A stretch of 64,000 bases of DNA from the NCBI RefSeq assembly GCF_041821025.1, contig NZ_JBGUAY010000007.1:186001-250000 (forward strand). Direction: 5' to 3'. A model generated the notes under the pieces. It searched no databases and was not told where the DNA came from. It worked only from the letters and a program-made list of their open reading frames with translations. Numbering within the stretch: position 1 is the first letter of the stretch; the number at the start of each line of letters is the position of its first letter. Of this stretch, positions 10,101 to 17,254 are shown piece after piece. This DNA comes from Egicoccus sp. AB-alg6-2 (GTDB lineage: Bacteria; Actinomycetota; Nitriliruptoria; Nitriliruptorales; Nitriliruptoraceae). Made by a program: the position numbers and the translations under genes.

Positions 10101-10331
10101 CAGCCGGTAGACCGTCAGCAGCGTGATGCCGGCGACGCCGACCCCCCGGTCGCTGACCGCCCCGAGGTCACCTGCGGCCAGGCGGCGGCGGATGGCGACC
10201 CCGACCGAGTTGGTCGGTACGACGACGGTGACGGGTGCCAGCGGGTCGTGTGCCTTGGCGTGACGCACCAGGTCCCGCAGGCGTGACTCGGCGGGCGGGC
10301 CGTAGGCAGTGGTGTGCAGTGAGATCCCCAT
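7158..10331 (-). CDS. AddB-like PD-(D/E)XK nuclease subunit
   Basis: About 1,057 residues, partner of the downstream AddA-like helicase. The N-terminal half has helicase-like spacing but no Walker A GxGKT motif (PVTVVVPTNSVGVAIRRRL sits where one might be expected), so the ATPase is probably inactive and structural. The C-terminal quarter is a RecB-family nuclease: LQRGNLVHQVLEEWL, LRGRIDRLDR, then VVTDYKTGKADD, and LQLPVYGLAVR. Cysteines in YVECPHAYLLRY and in SCAWCDHDG fit the iron-sulfur staple of AddB. I chose the ATG at 10331 (MGISLHTTAYGPPA); an in-frame GTG at 10361 with a purine-rich GGTGGGG upstream is an equally possible start. It opens a two-gene operon, divergent from the 10439 gene. 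Confidence 0.87.
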   Translation of the reverse strand: MGISLHTTAYGPPAESRLRDLVRHAKAHDPLAPVTVVVPTNSVGVAIRRRLAAGDLGAVSDRGVGVAGITLLTVYRLAELLGAPSLAADGRRPVSNPVVAAAVRAVLAKEPGLFEAVADHPATEASLVRAHRELADCSPAALDRLASSSKRARDVVRVHRAVRERLMDDWYDEPALLAAATTAVATGMPLVDELGCVVLYLPQRLAPPAVGLLAAVADVSELHVLAGRTGVVAADRDVDRTLHALGVAPPDDGDTVTVPVGTEVISVSDADEEARTAVAAVVDAARSGVPLERIAILYPADRPYARLVAEHLEAAHIPSFGRAIRPLSDRLLGRWLLDVLDLDARGWRREDVFAVLAGAPVRRGDGRRVRVGWWERISREAGVVRGRRQWHDHLTHLAAVRRADADTIEADPDADQDRLVERLRREADDADALRDFVAGLGDALDTGAALERWAALRDWANGLIETYLGGERAWQQWPDAERDAADATAAAIDRLGGLDAVDADADLAVFRRTLELELDADLGKSGRFGQGVLVGPLTSALGVDLDVVVVLGMAEGVTPSRPREDSLLPDRERERTDEQLPRRVEHVDVEHRHLLVALAHAGARRLLVAPRGDLRRSAELVPSRWLLDTVGVLRGDGVRVLPEPGDPGAPWFTHVPSFAARMSRSAFPATETEHRLRQLADGRRAGTPPHRHVLVSTDAALRAGTELVTARAGDDFTRFDGDLGMVRDLLPQPTSRVISPTALETYVECPHAYLLRYVLRITPLEEPEEQLTITPLQRGNLVHQVLEEWLLGELDREVPAHDAPWSSAARERLEQIARRWCREYEQRGLTGHPRLWARERDRLLAELREFPSRDDERRAALGATAAGAELAFGIGTAPPLEVDLGDDRVVRLRGRIDRLDRDVRGGMVVTDYKTGKADDYAQLCEEAPDADGRKLQLPVYGLAVRAAQGGDIAVRSEYWFTSTRGKWKRAGYALTDEVLDRFRHVLRTTLDGIEAGQFPARVERPTTSPWPSCAWCDHDGLGLADAYRDWERLRHHRRLRNYVLLAEPGALDTEEPA

Positions 10332-10438
10332 GGCCGGCAACGTACTGGGCACCTGCGACACGCCGGCCCCACCACGGCCGCGGCGCCCAGTAGCGTTTCG
10401 GGCGACGTCGACCGCAACCGACAGACGAGAGCCGCCAC

Positions 10439-11434
10439 ATGACCGTGCGCTGGGGCATCCTGGGAACCGGCGGGATCGCCCGCAAGATGGTCGCGGCGGT
10501 TCGGGCGCGGGGTGGCGAGGTGGTCGCGGTCGCCTCGGGTGATGCCGCGCGGGCCCGCGCGTTCGCCGACGAGCAGAACGTCGCGTCCGCCTACGGGCGT
10601 CACCACGACCTGCTCGCGCGCCCCGAGGACGTCGACGTCGTCTACGTCGCCACGACCAACGACCGTCACCACCTCGATGCCATGGCGTGTGTGGAGGCCG
10701 GGGTCCCGGTGCTGGTCGAGAAGCCGTTCGCGTTGGACCTCGAGCGGGCCGAGGCCGTGGTGGCCGCGGCGCGCACCGCGGGAACGTTCGTGATGGAGGC
10801 GATGTGGATGCGCTTCCAGCCCGGCTTCGTCGAGGCCGAACGCCGTGTCGCCGCGGGGCAGGTCGGCGAGCCGTTGCTGGTCCAGGCCGACTTCGGCATC
10901 GCGGCGCTGCCCGACACCGACCGGCGCTGGTTCTCGCGCGAACTCGGCGGCGGCGCCCTTCTCGACGTCGGGATCTATCCGCTCACGTTCGTGACCTCGG
11001 TGCTCGGCACCCCGACCCGGGCGGCGGCGCTCGGCACCCTCGCGGACACGGGCGTGGACGCGACCGTCAGCGTCGCGATGCGCCACGGGCAGGAGCGGCT
11101 GTCGTCGTGGTCGTGCTCGTTCGTCGCCGACACGGGGGTGGAGGCCACCGTCGCAGGCAGGGAAGGCAGCCTCCGCCTGCACGGACCCTTCCATGCCGGC
11201 GGGCGCCTGAGCCTGCGCCGCGGCAGCACGGTGGTCGAGGAGCACGCACTCGAGGGCCCGGAGAACGGGTTCGAACACGAGGTCGACGAGGTGGTGCACT
11301 GCATCGAGGGTGGGCGTTCGCAGAGCGAGCGGATGCCGTTGGCGCTCACGCTCACGACCATGCGGTGGCTGGACGAACTGCGTCGCCAGGTCGGGGTCGT
11401 CTACCCGCACGAGGACGGGTCGGGGACCGTCTGA
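10439..11434 (+). CDS. Gfo/Idh/MocA-family NAD(P)-dependent oxidoreductase
   Basis: 331-residue cytosolic oxidoreductase of the glucose-fructose oxidoreductase/inositol dehydrogenase family. The Rossmann fold opens with WGILGTGGIARKMVAAV, and the conserved VLVEKPFALDLERAEAV carries the EKP signature at about residues 93-95. The C-terminal domain contains ELGGGALLDVGIYPLTF, typical of the subfamily that includes dihydrodiol and xylose dehydrogenases. The ATG follows a weak site; a TAGCGT element about 45 bases upstream could be its -10 box. It is divergent from the AddB-like gene and ends six bases before the convergent 11440 gene. The substrate, probably a sugar or polyol, cannot be told from sequence. 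Confidence 0.9.
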   Translation: MTVRWGILGTGGIARKMVAAVRARGGEVVAVASGDAARARAFADEQNVASAYGRHHDLLARPEDVDVVYVATTNDRHHLDAMACVEAGVPVLVEKPFALDLERAEAVVAAARTAGTFVMEAMWMRFQPGFVEAERRVAAGQVGEPLLVQADFGIAALPDTDRRWFSRELGGGALLDVGIYPLTFVTSVLGTPTRAAALGTLADTGVDATVSVAMRHGQERLSSWSCSFVADTGVEATVAGREGSLRLHGPFHAGGRLSLRRGSTVVEEHALEGPENGFEHEVDEVVHCIEGGRSQSERMPLALTLTTMRWLDELRRQVGVVYPHEDGSGTV

Positions 11435-11439
11435 CGGAC

Positions 11440-12276
11440 TCAGGCAGCCGGGGGAGGGTCGGGCTCGTCGGGTTCGACCGGGGCGCGCAACTCGGTGAAC
11501 CCGACGTTGTGCCGCCGTCGTTGCAGTTCGAGCAGTGCGAGCGCGAGCGTGAGCGCGCTGGCGGCGGCCAGCGCGGCCGGCACGACCATGCCTTCGGTCG
11601 CGGTCGGGCCGAGCGCGAGGTCGGCGAACTGGCACGCCTCGCCCCGCCCCGCGCCCGGGCGGTCGTCGGCCGTCGGTGGGTCGACCGCGGGGCCGGCGTC
11701 GGTGGTGAGCACGTGCACGGTCAGCACGAGGTCCCCGCCGCGGTCCCCGGGCTGACAGGCGGCGGCGACCGCGATGCTGGTGGCATCGCGGTCGAGCAGG
11801 GCGGCGCCGTGCTCGTTGGCGAGCCAGCCGGCGACGGCTTCGCCGCTGCGGGTCCCCGTGCCCAGCCGGACGAACAGCTCGCGGGCAGCGGTCGCCGCGT
11901 AGGCGTCGAGCAGGCCGTCGTCGGGAGCGAGGTCGCGCAGACGCGCCTCGTTCGCGGTGCGGGCATGGTCGTCGGCGACCAGGTCCAACAGCGGCAGGCT
12001 CCGGGCGCGGCGCTCGCTGTTGACGTACGCCGCGACGTCCTCGGCGATGCGACGCTCGAGGTCGGGGTCGTAGGCGGGGACGGTCTCGTCGGTGGTGGCG
12101 GAGGGCTCCGAGACGTCGACGGTGTGGGTCTCGAATGCGACCGCGCGTGCGCGTCCGCCGCCCAGGATCGCGGTCATGCCCACCACCGCCACCAGCACGG
12201 CGCCGAGCAACGCCAGTCCGAGACGCGAGCCGGCATGCCCCTGGGGGCCCGGCGGGCTGGCTGGTCGTTTCGTCAT
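11440..12276 (-). CDS. Membrane-anchored CAP-like extracytoplasmic protein
   Basis: 278 residues from the ATG at 12276. After a short Pro/Gly-rich cytoplasmic tail, residues 19-36 form a membrane anchor (LGLALLGAVLVAVVGMTAIL). The extracytoplasmic domain contains IAEDVAAYVNSERRARSLPL, which resembles the first helix of CAP/SCP-PR1 domains (VNxxRxxxGLPPL), then ARTANEARLRDLAPDDG. A second hydrophobic helix, MVVPAALAAASALTLALALL, lies near the C-terminus and is followed by a basic tail, so both ends are probably cytoplasmic. The usual CAP histidines are not clear, so the family call is tentative. The gene is preceded by nearly 1 kb of noncoding DNA containing a strong hairpin at 12472-12512. 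Confidence 0.65.
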   Translation of the reverse strand: MTKRPASPPGPQGHAGSRLGLALLGAVLVAVVGMTAILGGGRARAVAFETHTVDVSEPSATTDETVPAYDPDLERRIAEDVAAYVNSERRARSLPLLDLVADDHARTANEARLRDLAPDDGLLDAYAATAARELFVRLGTGTRSGEAVAGWLANEHGAALLDRDATSIAVAAACQPGDRGGDLVLTVHVLTTDAGPAVDPPTADDRPGAGRGEACQFADLALGPTATEGMVVPAALAAASALTLALALLELQRRRHNVGFTELRAPVEPDEPDPPPAA

Positions 12277-12471
12277 CGGTCCGGCAGGCTCGGTGGCGAC
12301 GTGCGGGCGCGGATGGTGCCTCCGCAGCGTCCGCCGAATCGGCGCGGCCTGCCCGGACGCAACGCTGTCGAACGGACGAGCACCGCCACGGTTGTCGGCC
12401 TGACCCCCGCTGGACGGCCACGAGCCCGCCGGCGACCGGCTGGCACCGGGCGGGGTGTGGGGCGCGTGCAT

Positions 12472-12512
12472 GCGAACAGCCCCGGTGCCTGCAGGCCACC
12501 GGGGCTGTTCGC
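12472..12512. terminator. Strong 16-bp hairpin in noncoding tract
   Basis: GCGAACAGCCCCGGTG (12472-12487) pairs perfectly with CACCGGGGCTGTTCGC (12497-12512), with a nine-base loop that itself contains CCTGCAGG. There is no gene whose stop codon is nearby: the 12276 gene starts 196 bases to the left and reads away. The hairpin may end an unannotated RNA or attenuate the 12276 gene. No U-tract. Confidence 0.5.
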
Positions 12513-12997
12513 TTCGCATCAGGCGCTTCTGGAGTACCTGACACCCGACCGGTCACCGCTCCGAGGAACAGCCACCGTCCGGCACCGGGTTCCGCGGTCG
12601 CCGCCCTCTCGGGCGGGGTGCTTCCACCGGTCGGTGGTCGGCATCCACATCCCCGAGGGGATGCGCGCGGCCTTCCACCTGGCACCGTCCGCTGCGGCGT
12701 CGGTACGACTCTCGGCCAGGCGCAGTGGCCTTCGAGCCGGTGACCCGACCGCTTCGTTCGCTGCCTCGGCGCCCGAGCCCTGCGGCCCGTACGCCTCGGG
12801 CGGCAACGCCCGCTGCTGCCTCGTCACCTGTGGTGGCGCACCCTTGCGGGTCCGTCACCCACCACGAGGTCCTGCACCGGCTCCCGTGGCGTCCGACCGG
12901 GGATTCCGCAGTTCGTTCCCGACCGGCAGAAGGGACCGTAGAGGTCCGGGCTGGACGGTGTCCAGAGGTGCAGCAGAACCCACAGCGAAATCACAGC

Positions 12998-13102
12998 CTG
13001 TCCACGGCTTGTCCCCAGCTTGTCCCCGGAACCTGTGCGATCAGGCGCACGGTGGAGCCGCGTCAGCGCGCTGTGGACGTCCTGTGGACGTCGCTGTGGA
13101 CC
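12998..13102. repeat. Cluster of DnaA-box-like motifs
   Basis: Three plus-strand motifs follow one another: CTGTCCACG (about 12999), TTGTCCCCA (13009) and TTGTCCCCG (13020). After a 40-base gap come three inverted copies of CTGTGGAC (13071, 13082, 13094). Actinobacterial DnaA boxes resemble TTGTCCACA, so these look like weak boxes. No dnaA, dnaN or gyrB lies in the window, so an origin is not supported; a regulatory or titration site is possible. This is an inference from motif resemblance only. Confidence 0.35.
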
Positions 13103-13248
13103 CACGAGCCGGCCCGCCGCGGGTCCGTTCTGCGGCCCGCGGGACTTCCATCAGCGGGGGCGGCCACCCCGGTTGCGCGCGCGGGTGGCGCTACGGTCGG
13201 ACGTGGCGACGTCGGTGCCCCGCGCCGACCGCACCGGTGGAGGCGATC

Positions 13249-14121
13249 GTGAGCAGCAACGAAGGTCCCGACGAGTTCGCGACCCGTCGCGTCCCGCGTC
13301 CCGATGCGCCGCCCCCGCCCGACGCCACGCGTCGGGTCGAGCGCGCCGACGAGCTCCCGCCCGACGCGACGCAGCGGATCGACCCCGCGGCGCTCGACAA
13401 CGAGCGCACCCGGGCCACCGGTGCGCGCGAGCCGCTGTCCTACGAGCAGCCCTGGTACGGCGACACCGGGGACACGGCCAGGCCCTACGACGAGGTGGAC
13501 GCCGAGGAGGAAGCGGCCGCCGCCGAGGAGGCGCAGCGCCTCGCCGAGGAGGAGCGCAAGGAGCGCCGCCGCCGCGACCTCCTGCTCGGCCTGGTCGGCG
13601 CGCTCGTCGGCTTCGCCCTCGCCTTCGTCATCGTCGCGCTCGCGACCAGCGGCGACGAGGACCAGCCCGTCGAGGCCGCCGACGAACAGGTGAGCGCGCT
13701 CGAGGCCGACCTCGACGAGCGCGAGGCGCGGATCGCCGAACTCGAGGCACAGCTCGCCGAGGCCGAGGCCGCCGCGGGGGACCGTGACGAGGACGTCGCC
13801 GCCCAGCAGGCCGCGCTGGACGAGCGCTCCGAACAGCTCAACCGACGCGGCGAGCAACTCGACGAGCGTGAACGCAGCCTCAACGACCGCGCCCAGCAGC
13901 TCGACCAGCGCGAACGCGAACTGCAACAGCGCGAGCAGGAGGCGGACCAGGCGCCCGCCGAACCCGACCAGGGCACCGACCCCGGCACCGACCCGGGGCC
14001 CGAGGGCGAAGGGGACGGCGGCGTGAACCTGCCCGACCTGCCGGACCTGCCCGACAGCGAGCAGGTCGACAACTTCGTCGAGCGCATCCTCGAAGGCATA
14101 CGCGGCCTCTTCGGTGGTTGA
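13249..14121 (+). CDS. Single-pass membrane protein with coiled-coil
   Basis: 290 residues from a GTG at 13249 preceded by GGTGGAGG with a five-base spacer. Residues 1-85 are acidic and Pro-rich, with two repeats of the form PDATRRV/PDATQRI. A charged linker rich in Glu and Arg (AEEERKERRRRD) leads into one membrane helix, LLLGLVGALVGFALAFVIVA, near residues 107-128. The outer part (about 140-235) is a long heptad-like coiled coil containing SALEADLDEREARIAELEAQ and repeated LDERE/LDQRE blocks. It ends with Gly/Asp/Pro-rich linker and NFVERILEGIRGLFGG. Likely a cell-envelope structural protein, but no family is recognised. A hairpin follows its stop. Confidence 0.75.
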   Translation: MSSNEGPDEFATRRVPRPDAPPPPDATRRVERADELPPDATQRIDPAALDNERTRATGAREPLSYEQPWYGDTGDTARPYDEVDAEEEAAAAEEAQRLAEEERKERRRRDLLLGLVGALVGFALAFVIVALATSGDEDQPVEAADEQVSALEADLDEREARIAELEAQLAEAEAAAGDRDEDVAAQQAALDERSEQLNRRGEQLDERERSLNDRAQQLDQRERELQQREQEADQAPAEPDQGTDPGTDPGPEGEGDGGVNLPDLPDLPDSEQVDNFVERILEGIRGLFGG

Positions 14122-14123
14122 CC

Positions 14124-14153
14124 GCGCCGGTCGGACGCCCGCCCGACCGGCGC
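14124..14153. terminator. Convergent-gene terminator
   Basis: GCGCCGGTCGG (14124-14134) pairs perfectly with CCGACCGGCGC (14143-14153) between the stop of the 13249 gene and the stop of the minus-strand flavoprotein gene. It can serve both directions. Confidence 0.7.
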
Positions 14154-14163
14154 CGCCCGACCG

Positions 14164-15696
14164 TCACAGCCAGCGGCGGACGCGGCCCTCGGCCAGCGCG
14201 AGCCGTGCGGCGGCGTGGCCGCACGCGCCGTGGACGGCGCCGCCGGGGAACGTCGCGGCCGAGCCGAGGTAGAGGCCCTCGACCGGGGTGCGGTACGGCG
14301 ACAGGCCTGGCACGGGCCGGAAGATGAGCTGGTCGATGGCGTAGGACCCGCCGCCGACGTCCCCGCCCGGGAGGTTGTCGTTGCGGGCTTCGAGGTCGTC
14401 GGGGCCCATGACGTGGCGGGCCAGGACGCGGTCGGCGAAGCCGGGAGCGAAGCGCTCGATCTGCTCGGTGACCCGGTCGGCGAACGCGTCGACCCCACCT
14501 GGGTCGAAGCGGTAGGTCTGCGGGACCCGGGTGTAGGCCCAGGCCGTGTGCTTCCCGTCGGGCGCGCGGGTGGGGTCGGCGACGGTCTGCTGCCCGAACA
14601 GCAGGAAGGGACGGTCCGGCAGTCGGCCGGCGCCGACCTCGCGTTGCGCGTCGACGAGGTCGTCGAGGTGGCCGCCGACATGGACGGTGCCGGCGGCACG
14701 TGCCTCCTCGGCGGTCCACGGGGTCGGGCCGTCGAGGGCCCAGTCGACCTTCACGGTGGCCGGCCCGTAGCGGTAGCGCCCGAGACGGGCGCGGTAGCTG
14801 CTCCCGAGCGCGTCGCCCGCCAGGGCCATCAGGCCGGCCGGAAGGACGTCGGCGACCACGACGTTGGCGCGCAGCCGTTCGCCGTCGGCGAGTTCGACGC
14901 CCGCGGTCCGGCCTCCCGCGGTGACGACGCGCTGGACGCGACTGCTGACACGCAGTTCACCGCCGAGGTGCTCGAAGTAGCCGGCCAACGCGTCGGCCAG
15001 CCGTTGCGCACCACCACGGGGGGAGGGCCACCCGACGGCGTGGCCCAGCAGCTGCAGGTAGGTGCCCGTGATCGCGCTGCCGGCGTCGTCGGCGGCGACG
15101 TCGCCGTGCAGGCACGACCCGGCGAGCCAGGCCTGGGCCCGTGGTCCGGCGAAGAGTTCGGTCGCGAAGGTGCGTGCGGAGGCCAACACGACCCTGGCGA
15201 ACTCGAGCGAGCCCTGCAACCCGTGACGGGCCAGGAGCCCGGCCGGCCCGACGATGGGGAACCAGCCGCCGATGAGGGTGCGCCGCAGTTGTGGGAACAC
15301 CTCCAGCAACGGGGCCGCGAACTGCTCCCACGCGGCGCCGTCGCCGGGCCGCGAGGCGTCCAGGGACGCGGCCGTGCGCTCGAGCGACTGGTGCAGGGCG
15401 ACCGCGTCGCCGTCGGGGAACGGGTGCGCCATCGACACCGCCGGCTGGACCCACTCGAGGCCGAAGTCGGCCAGCGGCCAGCGCGCGAACACCGGCGAGG
15501 CGATGCCCGCGGGGTAGACGCTGGAGAACGTGTCGTGCTGGAAGCCCGGCAGGGTCAGTTCCTGGGTCCGTACGGCGCCGCCGGGGGCGTCGGCGGCCTC
15601 GCAGAGCACGACGTCCCGGCCGGCCTCGGCGAGCGTGATCGCGGCGGCGAGCCCGTTCGGGCCGGCACCGACGACGATGGCGTCGTAGCGGTTCAT
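14164..15696 (-). CDS. Phytoene-dehydrogenase-like FAD oxidoreductase
   Basis: 510-residue flavoprotein of the CrtI/PYROXD2-like amine-oxidase superfamily. The FAD-binding Rossmann motif is YDAIVVGAGPNGLAAAITLA at the N-terminus, followed by the second part ADAPGGAVRTQELTLPGFQ. The C-terminus has GLYLGSAATFPGGAVHGACG, typical of the FAD-closing motif in this group. There is no signal peptide. The ATG at 15696 overlaps the stop of the upstream gene (ATGA), so the pair is co-translated. No carotenoid genes are nearby, so a phytoene substrate should not be assumed; bacterial members of this subgroup are mostly uncharacterised. Confidence 0.87.
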   Translation of the reverse strand: MNRYDAIVVGAGPNGLAAAITLAEAGRDVVLCEAADAPGGAVRTQELTLPGFQHDTFSSVYPAGIASPVFARWPLADFGLEWVQPAVSMAHPFPDGDAVALHQSLERTAASLDASRPGDGAAWEQFAAPLLEVFPQLRRTLIGGWFPIVGPAGLLARHGLQGSLEFARVVLASARTFATELFAGPRAQAWLAGSCLHGDVAADDAGSAITGTYLQLLGHAVGWPSPRGGAQRLADALAGYFEHLGGELRVSSRVQRVVTAGGRTAGVELADGERLRANVVVADVLPAGLMALAGDALGSSYRARLGRYRYGPATVKVDWALDGPTPWTAEEARAAGTVHVGGHLDDLVDAQREVGAGRLPDRPFLLFGQQTVADPTRAPDGKHTAWAYTRVPQTYRFDPGGVDAFADRVTEQIERFAPGFADRVLARHVMGPDDLEARNDNLPGGDVGGGSYAIDQLIFRPVPGLSPYRTPVEGLYLGSAATFPGGAVHGACGHAAARLALAEGRVRRWL

Positions 15697-16841
15697 GCGT
15701 GCGCGTCCTGGTCCGCGACGGCCCCGGCGAGCTGGTGGAGGACCGACTCCTCGGATTGTCCCATGCCCCAGAAGGCGTGCTGGCTGTGGCGGCCCATGCC
15801 GGCGTAGAGCCGGTCGAGATGCCAGTCGAGCGGGTCCCAGTTCCCGATGGCGCGGACCCAGGCCTGGCCCTCGGAGGTGAACACCAGCAGCCGGTTGCGG
15901 GCGCGGCCGAGGAAGTGGCCGGCGTGCGTGGTCAACTCGATCAGCGCGACCCCCTGCGCGCCTTCGGGCAGGGGTCGGGGATCGAAGGGCGTGTAACGGG
16001 CGAACGTGTCGTTGAGACGCTCGAGGTGGAGCGTGAGGGCGTCGCCGGCGGTCAGCACCTCGGTGACGGTCACGTAGGCGCGCAGCAGCAGCGGCACCGG
16101 CCCGACCGGTTCGCCGACGACCTCGATCTCGAAGGTCTGACCCTCGAGCCCGCCGGAGCGCACCGGGGTGAACCGGCCCAGCTCAGAGCCGTAGTCGGGC
16201 CACGTCTCCGGGCGCAGCAGCAGCTCGACGGCGATCTCGGCCGCCGACGCGTCCCCGAGCCGCACCGGGGGATAGGTGTGCCAGGTCTGCTCGGCCGCGG
16301 CGGCCTGTGGCGGGGTGATGCCGCCGAGCTTGGCGTGGTCGAGGCGGAGTTCGGGCAGGTACGCGTCGCGGTCGGCGGGCTCGGGAAACGCAATGCCGTA
16401 GGCCCGCCGGACCGGGTCGTGCCACGCGTCGAGGAACCAGTCGCCGAACAGACGCGCCGCTCCCTCGTGCAGCTGTTGGGTGTTGAGCGTCCCCCGCGGG
16501 CTGTCGGCGTCGTCGACGAACCGTTCCCGACCGAAGGCGCGGTGGAAGGCGGTGACGTCGGCGGCGTGCAGACGGCCGGCCCCCGTGCGGTGCCAGCGGG
16601 TGGTGAGGATGCCGAACGCCAGTCGCAGGTCCGCGGTCGTGCGCTCCGCCGGGTCACGGCGGTAGTAGGCGGCGTTGAGGAAGTCGGTGACCCATCCGGC
16701 CGCGCTCGGTCCGGCGATCGAGGTGCCGCTCATGCCGGCGAACCGGGCAGTCGGCAGCCGACGTAGCCCGCGGGCCACCAGGACGCCGCCGGTGGCGGCG
16801 AGGGCGAGCTTGCCGAACGACGGCGTGGTTGGCGACGACAC
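15693..16841 (-). CDS. Conserved hypothetical protein, partner of the flavoprotein
   Basis: About 382 residues. The GTG at 16841 has GAGG six bases upstream; a later ATG (MSGTSIAG) is an alternative. A weakly hydrophobic N-terminal helix (LALAATGGVLVARGL) is followed by a long soluble domain with aromatic-rich segments such as FLNAAYYRRDP, HRAFGRERF, LFGDWFLDAWHDPVRRAYG and GNWDPLDWHLDRLYAGMGRH. I recognise no family. Coding is supported by clean third-position GC and by four-base translational coupling to the downstream flavoprotein gene. The two genes probably act together, for example as an enzyme and its accessory or hydrolase partner, but that is inference from the operon alone. Confidence 0.72.
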   Translation of the reverse strand: MSSPTTPSFGKLALAATGGVLVARGLRRLPTARFAGMSGTSIAGPSAAGWVTDFLNAAYYRRDPAERTTADLRLAFGILTTRWHRTGAGRLHAADVTAFHRAFGRERFVDDADSPRGTLNTQQLHEGAARLFGDWFLDAWHDPVRRAYGIAFPEPADRDAYLPELRLDHAKLGGITPPQAAAAEQTWHTYPPVRLGDASAAEIAVELLLRPETWPDYGSELGRFTPVRSGGLEGQTFEIEVVGEPVGPVPLLLRAYVTVTEVLTAGDALTLHLERLNDTFARYTPFDPRPLPEGAQGVALIELTTHAGHFLGRARNRLLVFTSEGQAWVRAIGNWDPLDWHLDRLYAGMGRHSQHAFWGMGQSEESVLHQLAGAVADQDAHA

Positions 16842-17254
16842 GGAGGACCTCGATCGGTGGACAGGACGCAGTGCCTGGCGCCCCACGCTAGACCCGCAGC
16901 CCCGACGCCTCGGCGCCGTGCCCGGCCGCCCGACCGGTGCCATCCGCGCACGTCGGCGTGCACCGGTGACGAGCGCGGGGAGCGAAGGCCCCGAGCGGGG
17001 GCCGGTGGCGGGGCAGCCACCGACCCCCCGGGATCGGACCCGACTTCGGGCGCACGTGACCGGGACGTGCCCGTGCACCGGGGGCCCTCGCGAGCGCCGC
17101 TGCCGCATCGGTGTGCGGGGCGCTCCATGGAGGGGTTCGTCGCCGCCGGCCCAGGCTCCTGCCCGCCTCCCGGAAAGTTCGTAGAGTCGCGGACCCGGTG
17201 AGGCGTGGACGGGGCGTCCGCCTCCCACTTCCGCCACCCCCCAGGAGCCATCTC
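16842..17254. promoter_or_regulatory. Divergent intergenic region
   Basis: About 410 bases between the divergent 16841 gene and galM. No plausible gene. A possible galM promoter includes TAGAGT at about 17181-17186, near AAAGTTCG, some 70 bases before the start. Nothing else distinctive was seen. Confidence 0.4.

Larger units (their letters stand above)
12277..13248. other. Long noncoding tract (about 970 bp)
   Basis: No ORF here has convincing coding character: all frames are broken or Arg/Pro-rich shadows. The tract separates the divergent genes at 12276 (minus) and 13249 (plus), so it should hold both promoters. It contains a 16-bp-stem hairpin (12472-12512), several smaller inverted repeats (for example GCATCCCC pairing with GGGGATG around 12649-12664), and a cluster of TGTCCAC/TGTGGAC motifs (12998-13102). 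I compared it by eye with tmRNA, RNase P RNA, SRP RNA, cobalamin and ydaO consensus elements and found no match. Confidence 0.6.

Noticed and set aside
12520-13000. tmRNA, RNase P RNA, SRP RNA, cobalamin or ydaO riboswitch
   Set aside because: I looked for the conserved cores of each on both strands, such as the tmRNA tag and 3-prime CCA arm, the P RNA GAGGAAAGTCC region and the B12 box, and found none convincingly.
12998-13102. Chromosome origin
   Set aside because: Boxes are imperfect, no AT-rich unwinding region is seen, and dnaA, dnaN and gyrB are absent from the window.
10687-13248. Very long plus-strand ORF reaching the coiled-coil gene
   Set aside because: The first 850 codons have shadow composition opposite or inside other genes; only the part from 13249 shows coding character and a ribosome binding site.
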